Below are positions 25,165 to 33,709 of a DNA stretch of 64,000 bases, one piece after another. Made by a program: the position numbers and the translations under genes. Origin of the DNA: Solimonas fluminis (GTDB taxonomy: Bacteria; Pseudomonadota; Gammaproteobacteria; Nevskiales; Nevskiaceae); contig NZ_PSNW01000002.1 of NCBI RefSeq assembly GCF_002930645.1, forward strand, positions 124,001 through 188,000, given 5' to 3'. Position 1 is the first letter of the stretch. Every line of letters starts with the position of its first letter. The notes beneath the pieces are model-generated. The model saw nothing but the letters and a program-made list of their open reading frames with translations, searched no databases and was not told where the DNA came from.

Positions 25165-25608
25165 ATGTCCCGATCCTTCCCTCCCGTTGCCGCGCTGCTG
25201 CTCGCGCTCTCCCTGCCCGCCGCCGCGCAGGCCCCGGCCAGCCAGGACGATGCCGGCCTGGCCGCCCGGTTCCTCGACTGCGGCTACTACTTCGCGCTGC
25301 TGCCTTCGCTGTCCGACCGGAATGCGCAGGGCGAACAGCTCGCCAGCGTCAAGGAGCTGGAGAACTTCAGCCGCCTGGCGGCGCTGGCCCTGGTCGGCCG
25401 CGACGAAGCGCGGCTGGCCTCGTCCGTGGCCCGCAACGGCTTCTCCGAGGAATTGCGGCAGGCCGACGCCCAGGGCGAGGAAGCCGTGCTGCGGTTCCTG
25501 CAGTCGCGCTCCGAGCGCTGCAGCGCGCTGATGAAGGACAAGGCCCCCGTGGTCGCGCCGCGCATCGAGGCCTACATCGCCGCGGACGAGGCCGGAACCG
25601 CGCCATGA
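25165..25608 (+). CDS. Secreted protein of unknown function
   Basis: 147 residues from ATG 25165 (CAGGAAA just upstream). Signal peptide FPPVAALLLALSLPAAAQA; mature chain of alpha-helical character with two Cys (FLDCGYYF and RCSALM), which may form a disulphide. The stop overlaps the next start (ATGA). No family recognised. Confidence 0.75.
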   Translation: MSRSFPPVAALLLALSLPAAAQAPASQDDAGLAARFLDCGYYFALLPSLSDRNAQGEQLASVKELENFSRLAALALVGRDEARLASSVARNGFSEELRQADAQGEEAVLRFLQSRSERCSALMKDKAPVVAPRIEAYIAADEAGTAP

Positions 25609-25964
25609 TCTCCCCCGAGCAGGCCGAGACCTTTGCCGCCGAATGGATCGCCGCCTGGAACAGCCATGACCTGGCGCGCATCCTGTCGCACTACGCCGAG
25701 GACTTCGAGTTCTCCTCGCCCTTCATCGTGCAGATCGCGGGCGAACCCTCGGGGCGCCTGCGCGGCCATGCCGCGGTGGGCGCCTACTGGGCCGCGGCCC
25801 TGCAGCGCATCCCGGACCTGCGCTTCGAGCGAGAGTCGGTGCTGCGCGGCATGCACAGCCTGGTGATCTTCTACCGGCGCTTCGACGGTCGCCGCTCGGC
25901 GGAGTGGTTCGAGTTCGGCGCGGACGGCAAGGTGATCCGCTCCGCGGCGCAGTACGCGGACTGA
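25605..25964 (+). CDS. NTF2-fold/SnoaL-like protein
   Basis: 119 residues. Opening helix and loop AAEWIAAWNSHDLARILSHY with EDFEFSSPF is the standard start of SnoaL/ketosteroid-isomerase-like folds, followed by GRLRGHAAVGAYWAAALQR and the last strands EWFEFGADGKVIRSAAQY. Such proteins are small isomerases, hydrolases or binding proteins; no catalytic set is evident here. Translationally coupled to the secreted protein before it. Confidence 0.85.
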   Translation: MISPEQAETFAAEWIAAWNSHDLARILSHYAEDFEFSSPFIVQIAGEPSGRLRGHAAVGAYWAAALQRIPDLRFERESVLRGMHSLVIFYRRFDGRRSAEWFEFGADGKVIRSAAQYAD

Positions 25965-26041
25965 ACCGGCAGACCCGTCGTCCGGCAGCCAATCTGCTAC
26001 ATCATCTGCCGTCCAAGAGCCTTCGACCGAGAGAACTCCCG

Positions 26042-26494
26042 ATGCCTGCCATCCGCCGCATGATGCTGCCCTCTGCCTGCCTGCTCGCAGGGGTCGCCCT
26101 GGCCTGGGCCGCCGCCACCCCGGCGGGCGAAGCGCCCCAGGGGCATGAACATCATCATCACGACCACAGCGCGCTCGAATTGGACGCGAAGAGCGCACCT
26201 TCCGTCTCGTTGAAGGCAGAGCGCGATCCGATGGGCGGCTGGAACCTGCGCATCGATACGCCGGGCTTCCGCTTCGCGCCGGAGCACGTGAACCAGGCCA
26301 ATGTCCCCGGCGAAGGGCATGCCCATCTCTACGTCGACGGCGTGAAGCGCGCGCGCCTCTATGCGCCCTGGTTCCACCTGGAAGCGCTCGGCGCGGGCGA
26401 ACACCGGCTGCGCGTCACGCTCAATGCCAACTCCCACCAGGAACTGAGCACCGGCGGCAAGCCGATCCAGGCGGAAATCGCCGTCCGGGAGTAG
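26042..26494 (+). CDS. Histidine-rich periplasmic protein
   Basis: 150 residues from ATG 26042. A signal peptide (MLPSACLLAGVALAWAAATP) is followed directly by a metal-binding-like HEHHHHDHSALELD stretch. The rest is a beta-sandwich-like domain with NVPGEGHAHLYVDGVKRARL and LYAPWFHLEALGAGEHRLRV, a pattern seen in small cupredoxin-like or DUF4399-type secreted proteins. Role in metal binding is suggested by the His cluster only. A GTG-started membrane protein follows after 3 bases. Confidence 0.72.
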   Translation: MPAIRRMMLPSACLLAGVALAWAAATPAGEAPQGHEHHHHDHSALELDAKSAPSVSLKAERDPMGGWNLRIDTPGFRFAPEHVNQANVPGEGHAHLYVDGVKRARLYAPWFHLEALGAGEHRLRVTLNANSHQELSTGGKPIQAEIAVRE

Positions 26495-26497
26495 GCC

Positions 26498-27103
26498 GTG
26501 TCCAAGGAGCTGCTCAGCGCCGCCGGCATCGCCCTGACGCTGGCGATCTTCCTGCCGTACGCCCTGTCGGTCCACCGCGGCCGGACCCGGCCGCATGTGT
26601 TCTCCTGGGTGATCTGGGCGCTGGGCACCTTCGTGGTGTTCCTGGCCCAGCTGGCCGGCGGTGCCGGCATCGGCGCCTGGCCCATCGGCGTGTCGGGCCT
26701 GATCACGATGGCCATCGCGGTGCTGGCCTGGCGGCGGCGCGCGGACCTGGAGATCACGCGCGGCGACCGGCTGTTCTTCGCCGCGGCGCTCGCCGCCCTG
26801 CCCTGCTGGCTGCTGACCTCCGATCCGCTGTGGGCGGTGGTGATCCTGACCGGCGTGGACCTTGCCGGCTTCGGCCCCACCTTCCGCAAGGCCTGGCAAC
26901 GGCCATGCGAGGAGCCGCTGTGGTTCTACGCGCTGGGGGCCGTCCGCAACCTGCTGGTGCTGCTGGCGCTGGAGCGCTGCTCCGCGACCACCGCGCTGTT
27001 CCCGGCGGCGGTGGGCCTGGCCTGCGTGGCGCTGGTCATCCTGCTGGCCTGGCGCCGCCGCGGCCCGCCGGCCGGACCTGGCGCGCGAACCTTCCGGACC
27101 TGA
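26498..27103 (+). CDS. Polytopic membrane protein, PQ-loop/SWEET-like
   Basis: 201 residues from GTG, with six or seven membrane helices. YALSVHRGRTRPHVFSWVIW followed by ALGTFVVFLAQLAGGAG resembles the repeating unit of PQ-loop/SemiSWEET transporters, but the PQ pair itself is replaced (RPH). The similarity is by eye and the call is tentative. It follows the His-rich periplasmic protein by 3 bases, so the two probably act together or share a transcript. Confidence 0.6.
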   Translation: MSKELLSAAGIALTLAIFLPYALSVHRGRTRPHVFSWVIWALGTFVVFLAQLAGGAGIGAWPIGVSGLITMAIAVLAWRRRADLEITRGDRLFFAAALAALPCWLLTSDPLWAVVILTGVDLAGFGPTFRKAWQRPCEEPLWFYALGAVRNLLVLLALERCSATTALFPAAVGLACVALVILLAWRRRGPPAGPGARTFRT

Positions 27104-27179
27104 CGGCAACGGGCTGGACGGCCTGCCTGCGGCATGCTGAACTTCAAACACTTTCCGGCACCAGACCAGCAGGAGCGCC

Positions 27180-27590
27180 ATGGAGCAGCAAGGACGCGAG
27201 GGCGGTTGCCAGTGCGGCAACATCCGCTACCGGATCAGCGGCGATCCGATGCTGGCCGCCATCTGCCACTGCACGATGTGCCGGCGCGCCAACGCCGCCC
27301 CCGCAGTGGCCTGGGCCATGTACGCGCAGGATCAGGTGCGCTTCACCGGCGAACAGCCCCAGCCATACGCGTCGTCGCCCGAAGCGCGGCGCGGCTTCTG
27401 TCCGCGCTGCGGCACGCAGATCAGCTTCACCGCCAGCTTCCTGCCGGGACTGATCGACATCACCATCGGCAGCCTGGACCGCCCCGAGGCGGTGGCGCCG
27501 ACCCTGCACTACTGGCACTCGGAACACCTGGGCTGGGTCGAATTCGCCGACGGCCTGCCGCGCTTCCCGGAGCTGCCGCCGTTCGAATGA
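27180..27590 (+). CDS. GFA family (glutathione-dependent formaldehyde-activating enzyme-like) protein
   Basis: 136 residues; CAGGAGCGCC before the ATG. Zinc-binding cysteines are all in place: GGCQCGNIRYRI, ICHCTMCRRANAA and FCPRCGTQISF. Members bind two zinc ions; a few act on S-hydroxymethylglutathione, most are unassigned. No formaldehyde dehydrogenase gene lies nearby, so a general name is safer. Confidence 0.92.
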   Translation: MEQQGREGGCQCGNIRYRISGDPMLAAICHCTMCRRANAAPAVAWAMYAQDQVRFTGEQPQPYASSPEARRGFCPRCGTQISFTASFLPGLIDITIGSLDRPEAVAPTLHYWHSEHLGWVEFADGLPRFPELPPFE

Positions 27591-27606
27591 GCCGCTGCGA
27601 TTGCCG

Positions 27607-27912
27607 ATGAATCCCGCCGCCCGCCATGTGGTCATCTTCCGCGCCCGCGTCCGCCGGATGGACGCGGAGTACGGCGCGCTGGCGGCCCAGCTGCGCGAGC
27701 TGGCACTGTCGCAATTCGGCTGCCTGGAATTCGTCGCCGCCACCGAGGGCGACCAGGAGATCGCACTGTCGTACTGGCGCGACGAGGCCGACATCCGCCG
27801 CTGGAAGGCGCAGGCCGACCACCTGATGGCCCAGCGTCTCGGCCGCGAGCGCTGGTACGGCTCGTACCGCGTGCAGGTGGCCGCGATCCAGCGGGAGTAC
27901 GGGTCGCCGTGA
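27607..27912 (+). CDS. ABM-domain (antibiotic biosynthesis monooxygenase-like) protein
   Basis: 101 residues from ATG 27607. RHVVIFRARVRRMDAEY, LSQFGCLEFVAATEGDQEIA and LSYWRDEADIRRWKAQADH form the ferredoxin-like fold of ABM proteins, where a Trp/His set near the end is usual. The stop overlaps the next start (GTGA). Confidence 0.85.
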   Translation: MNPAARHVVIFRARVRRMDAEYGALAAQLRELALSQFGCLEFVAATEGDQEIALSYWRDEADIRRWKAQADHLMAQRLGRERWYGSYRVQVAAIQREYGSP

Positions 27913-28442
27913 GCCAGCCGATCCTGCTGCTTCCCGGGATCGGCAACTCCGGGCCCGACCACTGGCAGACGCTGTGGCAGCAGGCCGAGCCGCGCATGCG
28001 CCGCGTGGGCCAGCACGACTGGGAGCAGCCGCAGCTCAAGGACTGGCAGGAGGCCCTGGAAGCCGCGGTGGCCGGCACCGCCGGCGACGCCATCCTGGTG
28101 GCGCACAGCCTGGGCTGCCTGCTGGTGGCGCACTGGGGCCTCCAGACCCGGCGGAAGATCGCCGGCGCGATGCTGGTGGCGCCGCCGGACCCTTCGGGGC
28201 CCGCCTTCCCCGCCGCGGCGCGCAGCTTCGCGCCCCTGCCGCAGCAGAGGCTGCCCTTCCCCAGCATGGTCGTGGCCAGCAGCAACGACCCCTACGGCAG
28301 CATCGCCTTCTCGCGCAATGCCGCCCGCGCCTGGGGCAGCCTGTACCGCTCGGTGGGCCCCTGCGGGCATATCAACGCGGCCAGCGGCCTGGGCCACTGG
28401 AAAGCCGGCCGCATGCTGCTCTGGGAACTGAGCGCGAGCTGA
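27909..28442 (+). CDS. RBBP9/YdeN-type serine hydrolase
   Basis: 177 residues from GTG. Oxyanion loop LLLPGIGNSGPDHWQTLWQQ, nucleophile elbow VAHSLGCLLVAH, Asp in SSNDPYGS and His in GPCGHINAASGLGHW make a full catalytic triad. Family members are small esterases of unknown physiological substrate. Coupled to the ABM gene. Confidence 0.92.
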   Translation: MSQPILLLPGIGNSGPDHWQTLWQQAEPRMRRVGQHDWEQPQLKDWQEALEAAVAGTAGDAILVAHSLGCLLVAHWGLQTRRKIAGAMLVAPPDPSGPAFPAAARSFAPLPQQRLPFPSMVVASSNDPYGSIAFSRNAARAWGSLYRSVGPCGHINAASGLGHWKAGRMLLWELSAS

Positions 28443-28487
28443 AAAAAAGGAACCCGCCCGGCCTGACGATGAGCAGGAACGGGCGGG
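28442..28487 (-). terminator. Terminator of the minus-strand hydrolase gene
   Basis: CCCGCCCG (28453-28460) pairs with CGGGCGGG (28480-28487); seven A residues at 28442-28448 become a T-run on the minus strand. It lies between the convergent hydrolases and directly abuts the plus-strand stop. Confidence 0.65.
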
Positions 28488-28528
28488 AGAGGAGTCCGCG
28501 CGGTGCGACGCGCGCGAGGGACAAAGGA

Positions 28529-29380
28529 TCAGGCGGCGCGCGGCAACTCCGGCGCAACCCGCTCGGGCGCCAGGAAGGCCATCACCCGCTGCACTACGCG
28601 CTCGTCGGTGAGGATTCGCCAGTGGCCGAGGCGGCTGGTGCTGTACAGCTCCGCACCCGGCCAGGCCGACGCCAGCGCGGCGCCGTCGCCGTAGGGCACG
28701 GTGTCGTCGTCGCGGTCATGCACGATCAGCGCGGCAGGCCTGAGCCGCGGCGCGGTGCGCACGCCGTCGAGGTCGTCCAGCGGCACGCCGGTGTAGTCCT
28801 CGACTTCCTGCAGGAAGCGCGCGTGCGCCGCCTGCGGCAGGCCGACGAATCCGGCGAAGCGGTGCAGCACGCCGCGCAGCGAGGACGGGCCGCCCAGCAG
28901 CACGACACGATCCACGTTGAGCCCCTGGCCCAGGGCGTAGACCACGGCGCCGGCACCCATCGAGTGCCCGACGACGGCCTCCAGCTTCTCGATCTCCGGC
29001 ACCACCTCCATCAGGGCATAGGCGAAGCTGACGACGTTGGCCTCGTCGCCCGGCGACTGGCCATGCGCCGGGCCTTCCAGCGCGATCACCTGGCGGCCGG
29101 CGGCGAGCAGCGGCGCCACGAAGCGCCCGAACTGCGAGGGGCGGCCCTCCCAGCCGTGCAGCATCAGTACCACCGGGTCCCCGGCCTTGCCCCAGCGCAG
29201 GCCCGAGAGCCCGAAGCGGAAATGGATACGCTGTGCCGCGGCCAGCGCCGGCTGCTCCCAGTCCCGCGGCGGCAGGCGCCGCGGCCGCATCATCAGGCGG
29301 CGCGCCGAGCGCACCGCGAACTGCGGGGCGAACAGGCCGGCAAGGGTGTGATAGGTCTGCAGGGTGCTGAGACTGGCCAT
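28529..29380 (-). CDS. Alpha/beta-hydrolase
   Basis: 283 residues from ATG 29380 (CCGGAG 7 bases upstream); a GTG at 29413 overlapping the upstream stop would add 11 residues. MLHGWEGRPSQFGRFVAPLL is the oxyanion loop, VVGHSMGAGAVVYALGQG the nucleophile elbow, VHDRDDDTVPYGDGAAL carries the Asp and LGHWRILTD the His. Type: lysophospholipase/lipase-like esterase. It follows an NTF2-fold gene by 29 bases. Confidence 0.88.
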   Translation of the reverse strand: MASLSTLQTYHTLAGLFAPQFAVRSARRLMMRPRRLPPRDWEQPALAAAQRIHFRFGLSGLRWGKAGDPVVLMLHGWEGRPSQFGRFVAPLLAAGRQVIALEGPAHGQSPGDEANVVSFAYALMEVVPEIEKLEAVVGHSMGAGAVVYALGQGLNVDRVVLLGGPSSLRGVLHRFAGFVGLPQAAHARFLQEVEDYTGVPLDDLDGVRTAPRLRPAALIVHDRDDDTVPYGDGAALASAWPGAELYSTSRLGHWRILTDERVVQRVMAFLAPERVAPELPRAA

Positions 29381-29409
29381 GGCGATGCTCCGGTTACCGA
29401 GAACCTCTT

Positions 29410-29790
29410 TCACGCGACTTGAAGGGCGACCGCGGCCGGCTGCGCCGGGTCGTACTGGATGTGTTCCTCGACGATGCGGTCGCCGCGCCAGTGCTGATGC
29501 ACGACTTCCTCCTGGCGGTGGCGGCGGCCGTCGTGGCCCGTGAACTCGTAGATCCAGCGGATCCGCGTGCGGTCGCCGTCGAGCATCCAGTCCGCGGCCC
29601 GGACCCGCAGGCCGCGCACGGAGCGCAGCAGGTGCTGGGCGTTGGCGATCAGGCGGTGGCGGCCCAGCAGCGGCGGCTCCTGGTTGTCCTGCGACCGCGC
29701 GTCCTCGGCGTAGAACTCGTGCAGGGCGTCGATCAGCATGCCCTCCTCGACGAGGGCGACCAGGGCGGCGACACGTTCGCGATGAGGCAT
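29410..29790 (-). CDS. NTF2-fold/SnoaL-like protein
   Basis: 126 residues. LIDALHEFYAEDARSQDNQE is the typical helix and loop of this fold; RIRWIYEFTGHDGRRHRQEE and VVHQHWRGDRIVEEHIQYDP form its last strands. First gene of a two-gene unit with the alpha/beta-hydrolase. Catalytic role not evident. Confidence 0.82.
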   Translation of the reverse strand: MPHRERVAALVALVEEGMLIDALHEFYAEDARSQDNQEPPLLGRHRLIANAQHLLRSVRGLRVRAADWMLDGDRTRIRWIYEFTGHDGRRHRQEEVVHQHWRGDRIVEEHIQYDPAQPAAVALQVA

Positions 29791-29894
29791 GGGATTTCTG
29801 GATCTCGTCGGGTTTCCGGTCCGGCCCGCCCGCGCAGACGCGGGGGAGAGAGGAGGAGGGTCGGCGTGGGCGGACCGGGCGGGAAAGGGATGGG

Positions 29895-30116
29895 TCAGGG
29901 AACGATCTGGAAAGCCGGCGACAGTCGGCGGATCACCTGCTCGCGGCGGGTGCGCGCCTGCTGCAGGCGGTCGTCGGGGCCCCGGACCACGGTCACGGAG
30001 TCGGCGCCGCCCGCCGCTGCCGCCGTCGGCTCGGCGGCGCTGGCCTCCGCGGCCGCCAGGGTCAGCAGGACCAGCCCTGCGGCAGCTCCGGTCACGGTCA
30101 ACAGGTTGCGGGTCAT
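29895..30116 (-). CDS. Small secreted protein
   Basis: 73 residues: signal peptide LTVTGAAAGLVLLTLAAAEA, then a short, charged mature part with DDRLQQARTRREQVIRRLSP. Divergent from the LysR gene, with ~125 bases between. No family recognised. Confidence 0.6.
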   Translation of the reverse strand: MTRNLLTVTGAAAGLVLLTLAAAEASAAEPTAAAAGGADSVTVVRGPDDRLQQARTRREQVIRRLSPAFQIVP

Positions 30117-30242
30117 GGCGTCACTCCGGGTTCGGACTGATGCCTAGACTATTTACTTCCGCAGCATTGATAAGATGGGGTATAAGACTTTTATTGTTTC
30201 CGCCATGGAATGAATGATCCGGCAGGATCGGGAGTGGGGACC

Positions 30243-31172
30243 ATGGAAGACCTGAACTACGTGCTGACCTTCACCCGCGTGGTGCAGGCCGGCAGCTTCG
30301 CCGCCGCCGGCGAGCGCCTGAAGCTGGCGCCCTCGGTGGTCAGCAAGCATGTCGCCAAGCTGGAGAAATCCCTGGGCGCGCGGCTGCTGCAGCGGAGCAC
30401 GCGCAAGCTCTCGCTGACCGATGCCGGCAGCGCCTACTTCGAGCATTGCGCGCGCATCGTGGAGGAACTGGAGCAGTCGCAGCATGCCGTGGCGCGGCTG
30501 CAGGCCGAGCCCAGCGGCAAGCTGCGCGTCAGCAGCCTCAACTCCTTCGTCGACGCGGTGGTGGCTCCGCTGCTGCCGGAGTTCTTCCGGCGCTATCCCA
30601 AGATCGAGCTGGAGATCGTCACCAACGACCGCACCGTGGACCTGGCCGAGGAAGGCTTCGACATGGCGCTGCGCCTGGCTCATGCGCCGGGCCCGCTGCT
30701 GGTGGCGCGCAAGCTGGCGCCGATCCACTTCGTGGTCTGCGCCACGCCGGAGTACCTGGCCCGCCACGGCACGCCGCAGCACCCGGACGACCTGCGCGGC
30801 CACAATTGCCTGGGCTTCCCCAGTCCCCTGGAGCGCAACTTCCATTTCCTGCGCGACGGAGAGGCCTTCACCGTGCCCATCGCCGGCAACTTCCGCGTCA
30901 ACAACATCAACGCGCTGCGCACCGTGCTGCTGGCCCACGCCGGCATCTCGCTGCTGCCGACCTACTGCATCGGCCCCGACCTCGCCGCGGGGCGCCTGGT
31001 GGCGCCGCTGCGCGGCTGGTACGGCTCCGACGCCACCTCGGTCTATGCCGTGCACTTGCCCAACCGCTACGGCTCGCCCAAGCTGCGGGCCTTCGTCGAC
31101 TACCTGCAGCAGTGCATCGGCGATCCGCCGTACTGGGACCGGGGGCTGGACATCAGCAAGGGGGCCGCATGA
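30243..31172 (+). CDS. LysR family transcriptional regulator
   Basis: 309 residues from ATG 30243 (GTGGGGA before it); an in-frame ATG at 30210 is less likely. Helix-turn-helix: FTRVVQAGSFAAAGERLKLA and PSVVSKHVAKLEKSLGARLL. LRVSSLNSFVDAVVAPLLPE opens the effector domain, close to the CrgA/AaeR-like subgroup. Its stop overlaps the start of the YjdF-like gene (ATGA), which is unusual for LysR regulators and suggests autoregulated co-transcription. Confidence 0.92.
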   Translation: MEDLNYVLTFTRVVQAGSFAAAGERLKLAPSVVSKHVAKLEKSLGARLLQRSTRKLSLTDAGSAYFEHCARIVEELEQSQHAVARLQAEPSGKLRVSSLNSFVDAVVAPLLPEFFRRYPKIELEIVTNDRTVDLAEEGFDMALRLAHAPGPLLVARKLAPIHFVVCATPEYLARHGTPQHPDDLRGHNCLGFPSPLERNFHFLRDGEAFTVPIAGNFRVNNINALRTVLLAHAGISLLPTYCIGPDLAAGRLVAPLRGWYGSDATSVYAVHLPNRYGSPKLRAFVDYLQQCIGDPPYWDRGLDISKGAA

Positions 31173-31912
31173 GAGTCGAACGCACGCAAGCCTGGCGCAA
31201 CTATGTCGGCGGCCTGATCGTCGCCTACTCCCTGCTGTGGCTGTGGCTGGGCATCGCCCCGCTGCACCGCAAGGACTGGATCCTGGAGAACGTGCTGGTG
31301 CTGGTCTTCGGCGTGGCGCTGTGGGCCAGCCGCCGGGCCTTCGTGTTCTCGCGCGTGTCCTACACGCTGATCTTCGTGTTCCTGTGCCTGCACTCCATCG
31401 GGTCGCACTACACCTATGCCATGGTGCCCTACGACCAGTGGTGGGAGAGCCTCACCGGCCATACCTTCAACAGCCTGTTCGGCTGGGAGCGCAACCACTT
31501 CGACCGGCTGGTGCACTTCTCCTATGGCCTGCTGCTGGCCTATCCGCTGCGCGAGATCTTCCTGCGCGTGGCGGAAGCGCGCGGCTTCTGGGGCTACTTC
31601 CTGCCGCTGGAATTCACGCTGGCCACCTCGGCGATCTACGAGCTGATCGAATGGGCCGCCGCGGAGGTCTTCGGCGGCGAGCTGGGCGCCGCCTACCTCG
31701 GCACCCAGGGCGACATCTGGGACGCGCACAAGGACATGGCCCTGGCCGGCAGCGGCGCCCTGCTGGCGATGCTGATAACCGCCGCGATCAATCGCGCCCT
31801 GCAGCGCGATTTCGCCCGCGACTGGAGCAACAGCCTCAAGGTGAAGGATTCGCGCCCCTACGGCGAGAACGAGATCAAGCGCATGCTCGACGAGCGGGTG
31901 GAGGGCCCCTGA
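31169..31912 (+). CDS. YjdF-like inner-membrane protein (DUF2238)
   Basis: 247 residues with five or six membrane helices. HYTYAMVPYDQWWESLTGHT, FGWERNHFDRLVHFSYGLLL and YLGTQGDIWDAHKDMALAGS are the conserved DUF2238 motifs, rich in Asp/His/Trp. Function of the family is unknown. Coupled to the LysR gene before it and followed by a transglutaminase-like gene after 1 base. Confidence 0.9.
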   Translation: MRVERTQAWRNYVGGLIVAYSLLWLWLGIAPLHRKDWILENVLVLVFGVALWASRRAFVFSRVSYTLIFVFLCLHSIGSHYTYAMVPYDQWWESLTGHTFNSLFGWERNHFDRLVHFSYGLLLAYPLREIFLRVAEARGFWGYFLPLEFTLATSAIYELIEWAAAEVFGGELGAAYLGTQGDIWDAHKDMALAGSGALLAMLITAAINRALQRDFARDWSNSLKVKDSRPYGENEIKRMLDERVEGP

Positions 31913-31913
31913 G

Positions 31914-32540
31914 TTGGCCGCGCTGATCGCCGAACCGCACCTGCAGCCCTACCTGCGGCCCACGGCCGTGATCGACTGGCAGCAGCCGCAGGTGCTGGCG
32001 CAGGCCCGCACCCTGTCCGCCGCCAAGCCCGTGGATACCGCGCGCCACTGCTTCGAGTGGGTCCGCGACCGCGTGCTGCACAGCGCGGACCACCGCCGCA
32101 ACCCGGTCACCTGCACCGCCTCGGAGGTGATCCAGCACCGCACCGGCTACTGCTACGCCAAGAGCCACCTGCTGGCCGCGCTGCTGCGCGCCAACCACAT
32201 CCCCGCCGGCTTCTGCTACCTGCGCCTCAGCATCAACGACGACGGCGCGCCCTACTCCCTGCACGGTTTCAACGCGCTCTACCTGCAGCCCTGGGGCTGG
32301 GTGCGCGTGGATGCCCGCGGCAACCGGCCCGGCCTCGACACGCGCTTCGATCCGCCGAACGACTCCCTGGCCTTCGGCGGCAAGCTGTACGGGGAGTGCA
32401 CCTTCGCCAACGTGCTGGCGGAGCCGCTGCCGGTGGTGGTGCAGGCGCTGCAGGCGGGAACCAGCTGGGACGCGATGCTGAAGCGGCTACCGGACGTGGA
32501 GCCGGGGGAGTACGGGTCGCTCGGGCTCAAGCCCGCCTGA
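31914..32540 (+). CDS. Transglutaminase-like cysteine protease family protein
   Basis: 208 residues from TTG 31914. Cys in HRTGYCYAKSHLLAALLRAN, His in LHGFNALYLQPWGW and Asp in VRVDARGN form the papain-like triad of the transglutaminase core. Members in bacteria are peptidases or amidohydrolases. Last gene of the lysR-yjdF unit; convergent with the thioesterase. Confidence 0.85.
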   Translation: MAALIAEPHLQPYLRPTAVIDWQQPQVLAQARTLSAAKPVDTARHCFEWVRDRVLHSADHRRNPVTCTASEVIQHRTGYCYAKSHLLAALLRANHIPAGFCYLRLSINDDGAPYSLHGFNALYLQPWGWVRVDARGNRPGLDTRFDPPNDSLAFGGKLYGECTFANVLAEPLPVVVQALQAGTSWDAMLKRLPDVEPGEYGSLGLKPA

Positions 32541-32546
32541 GCCGCA

Positions 32547-32966
32547 TCACTTCACCGGCAACGCGTAGCTCCCCGTCACATGCGCCACCGGCATCGGGTC
32601 GCCGCCGGTGGTGATCGACACTTCCATCACCGCGAGCCGGCGCCCGAGCTTGAGCAGCTTCGCCTCGGCCAGCACGTCGCCCGGCCGGCCCTTGTTGAGG
32701 AAGTTGATGTTGAGATTGGACGTCACCGCCATCAGCTCGGGGCCGACGTGCGACAGCACCAGGGCGTACATCGCCGAGTCCGCGGCGCTGAACAGCGTGG
32801 GGCCGGAGATCACGTTGCCGGGCCGCAGCATCTTCTCGTGGAAGGGCAGGCGCACGCGCGCATAGCCCGGACGCACCTCCTCCACCGTGAAGCCGCTGTT
32901 GCCCACCGCCGGCAGGCCGCCGCGAATCAGCGCCTGCACCTGTTCCGCCGTCAGCTTCAGATCCAC
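32547..32966 (-). CDS. PaaI-type hotdog thioesterase
   Basis: 139 residues from GTG 32966 (GAGGGG before it), overlapping the end of the TauE-like gene by 10 bases. EKMLRPGNVISGPTLFSAAD is the hotdog helix with its catalytic-region Asp; ELMAVTSNLNINFLNKGRPG and AVMEVSITTGGDPMPVAHVT form the following strands. Likely an acyl-CoA thioesterase; substrate unknown. Confidence 0.85.
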   Translation of the reverse strand: MDLKLTAEQVQALIRGGLPAVGNSGFTVEEVRPGYARVRLPFHEKMLRPGNVISGPTLFSAADSAMYALVLSHVGPELMAVTSNLNINFLNKGRPGDVLAEAKLLKLGRRLAVMEVSITTGGDPMPVAHVTGSYALPVK

Positions 32967-33703
32967 CCCAATCCCCTCGATGCGTCCCACAAGAGTTTCA
33001 GCGACAGCACGACCAGGATCAGCTTGAAGATCCGGTCGAACTGCGTCTGGTCGATGCGTCCATTGAAATGCTTGCCCAGCGCCGTGCCGGCGATCACCGA
33101 GGCGCACAGCGGCAGCAGCCGTTCCGGCTGCGCCAGCGCGCTGAAGCCGACCCAGCCGAAGGCCGCCACGCGCAGCCCATGCCCGAACATCTGGGTCAGC
33201 GCCAGCGTGCCGATCACGGTTTCCTTGCGCCACTGCGGCAGGAAGAACAGTCGCCCCACGAACAGGCCGGTGGCGCCGACGAACATGCCGAGCACGCCGT
33301 TGAGCGCGCCCGCGGTAAGAAAAGCCGGCGTCGGCGGCATCAGCGCCCGGTCGCCGCGCCCCGGCGCCAGCGAGGCCAGGATCAGGCCGGCCAGCAGCAA
33401 CTGCACCCAGTTGGCGTCCACCCCCACGGCATGGGGCGCCACGAGGAAGGTGGTGGGCACGGCGGCCAGCAGGAACCAGCCGGCGGCCTTCCACTCCACG
33501 TGCCTTACGTAGGCCACGGTGCGCGAGGTGTTGGAGACGAACTGCACCGCCGCGAACAGCGGCACCGCCTCGGCCGTGCCCATGCCGATGGCGTAGAACA
33601 AGCCGATCAGGATCGTGCCTCCGCCGAGGCCGGCGGCGCCGGACAGCGCGGAGGTCAGGAACCCGGCGAGGGTGATGACGGCGATGAGGGGGAGGTCGGT
33701 CAT
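32957..33703 (-). CDS. TauE/SafE family anion exporter-like membrane protein
   Basis: 248 residues, about eight membrane helices. AGFLTSALSGAAGLGGGTIL and LTAGALNGVLGMFVGATGLF are the two halves of the internally repeated TauE/SafE signature. Members are thought to export sulfite, sulfoacetate or related anions. Start ATG 33703; its SD (GGGAGAGGG) is part of a dispersed repeat hairpin. Confidence 0.88.
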   Translation of the reverse strand: MTDLPLIAVITLAGFLTSALSGAAGLGGGTILIGLFYAIGMGTAEAVPLFAAVQFVSNTSRTVAYVRHVEWKAAGWFLLAAVPTTFLVAPHAVGVDANWVQLLLAGLILASLAPGRGDRALMPPTPAFLTAGALNGVLGMFVGATGLFVGRLFFLPQWRKETVIGTLALTQMFGHGLRVAAFGWVGFSALAQPERLLPLCASVIAGTALGKHFNGRIDQTQFDRIFKLILVVLSLKLLWDASRGLGWI

Positions 33704-33709
33704 GTCTTG

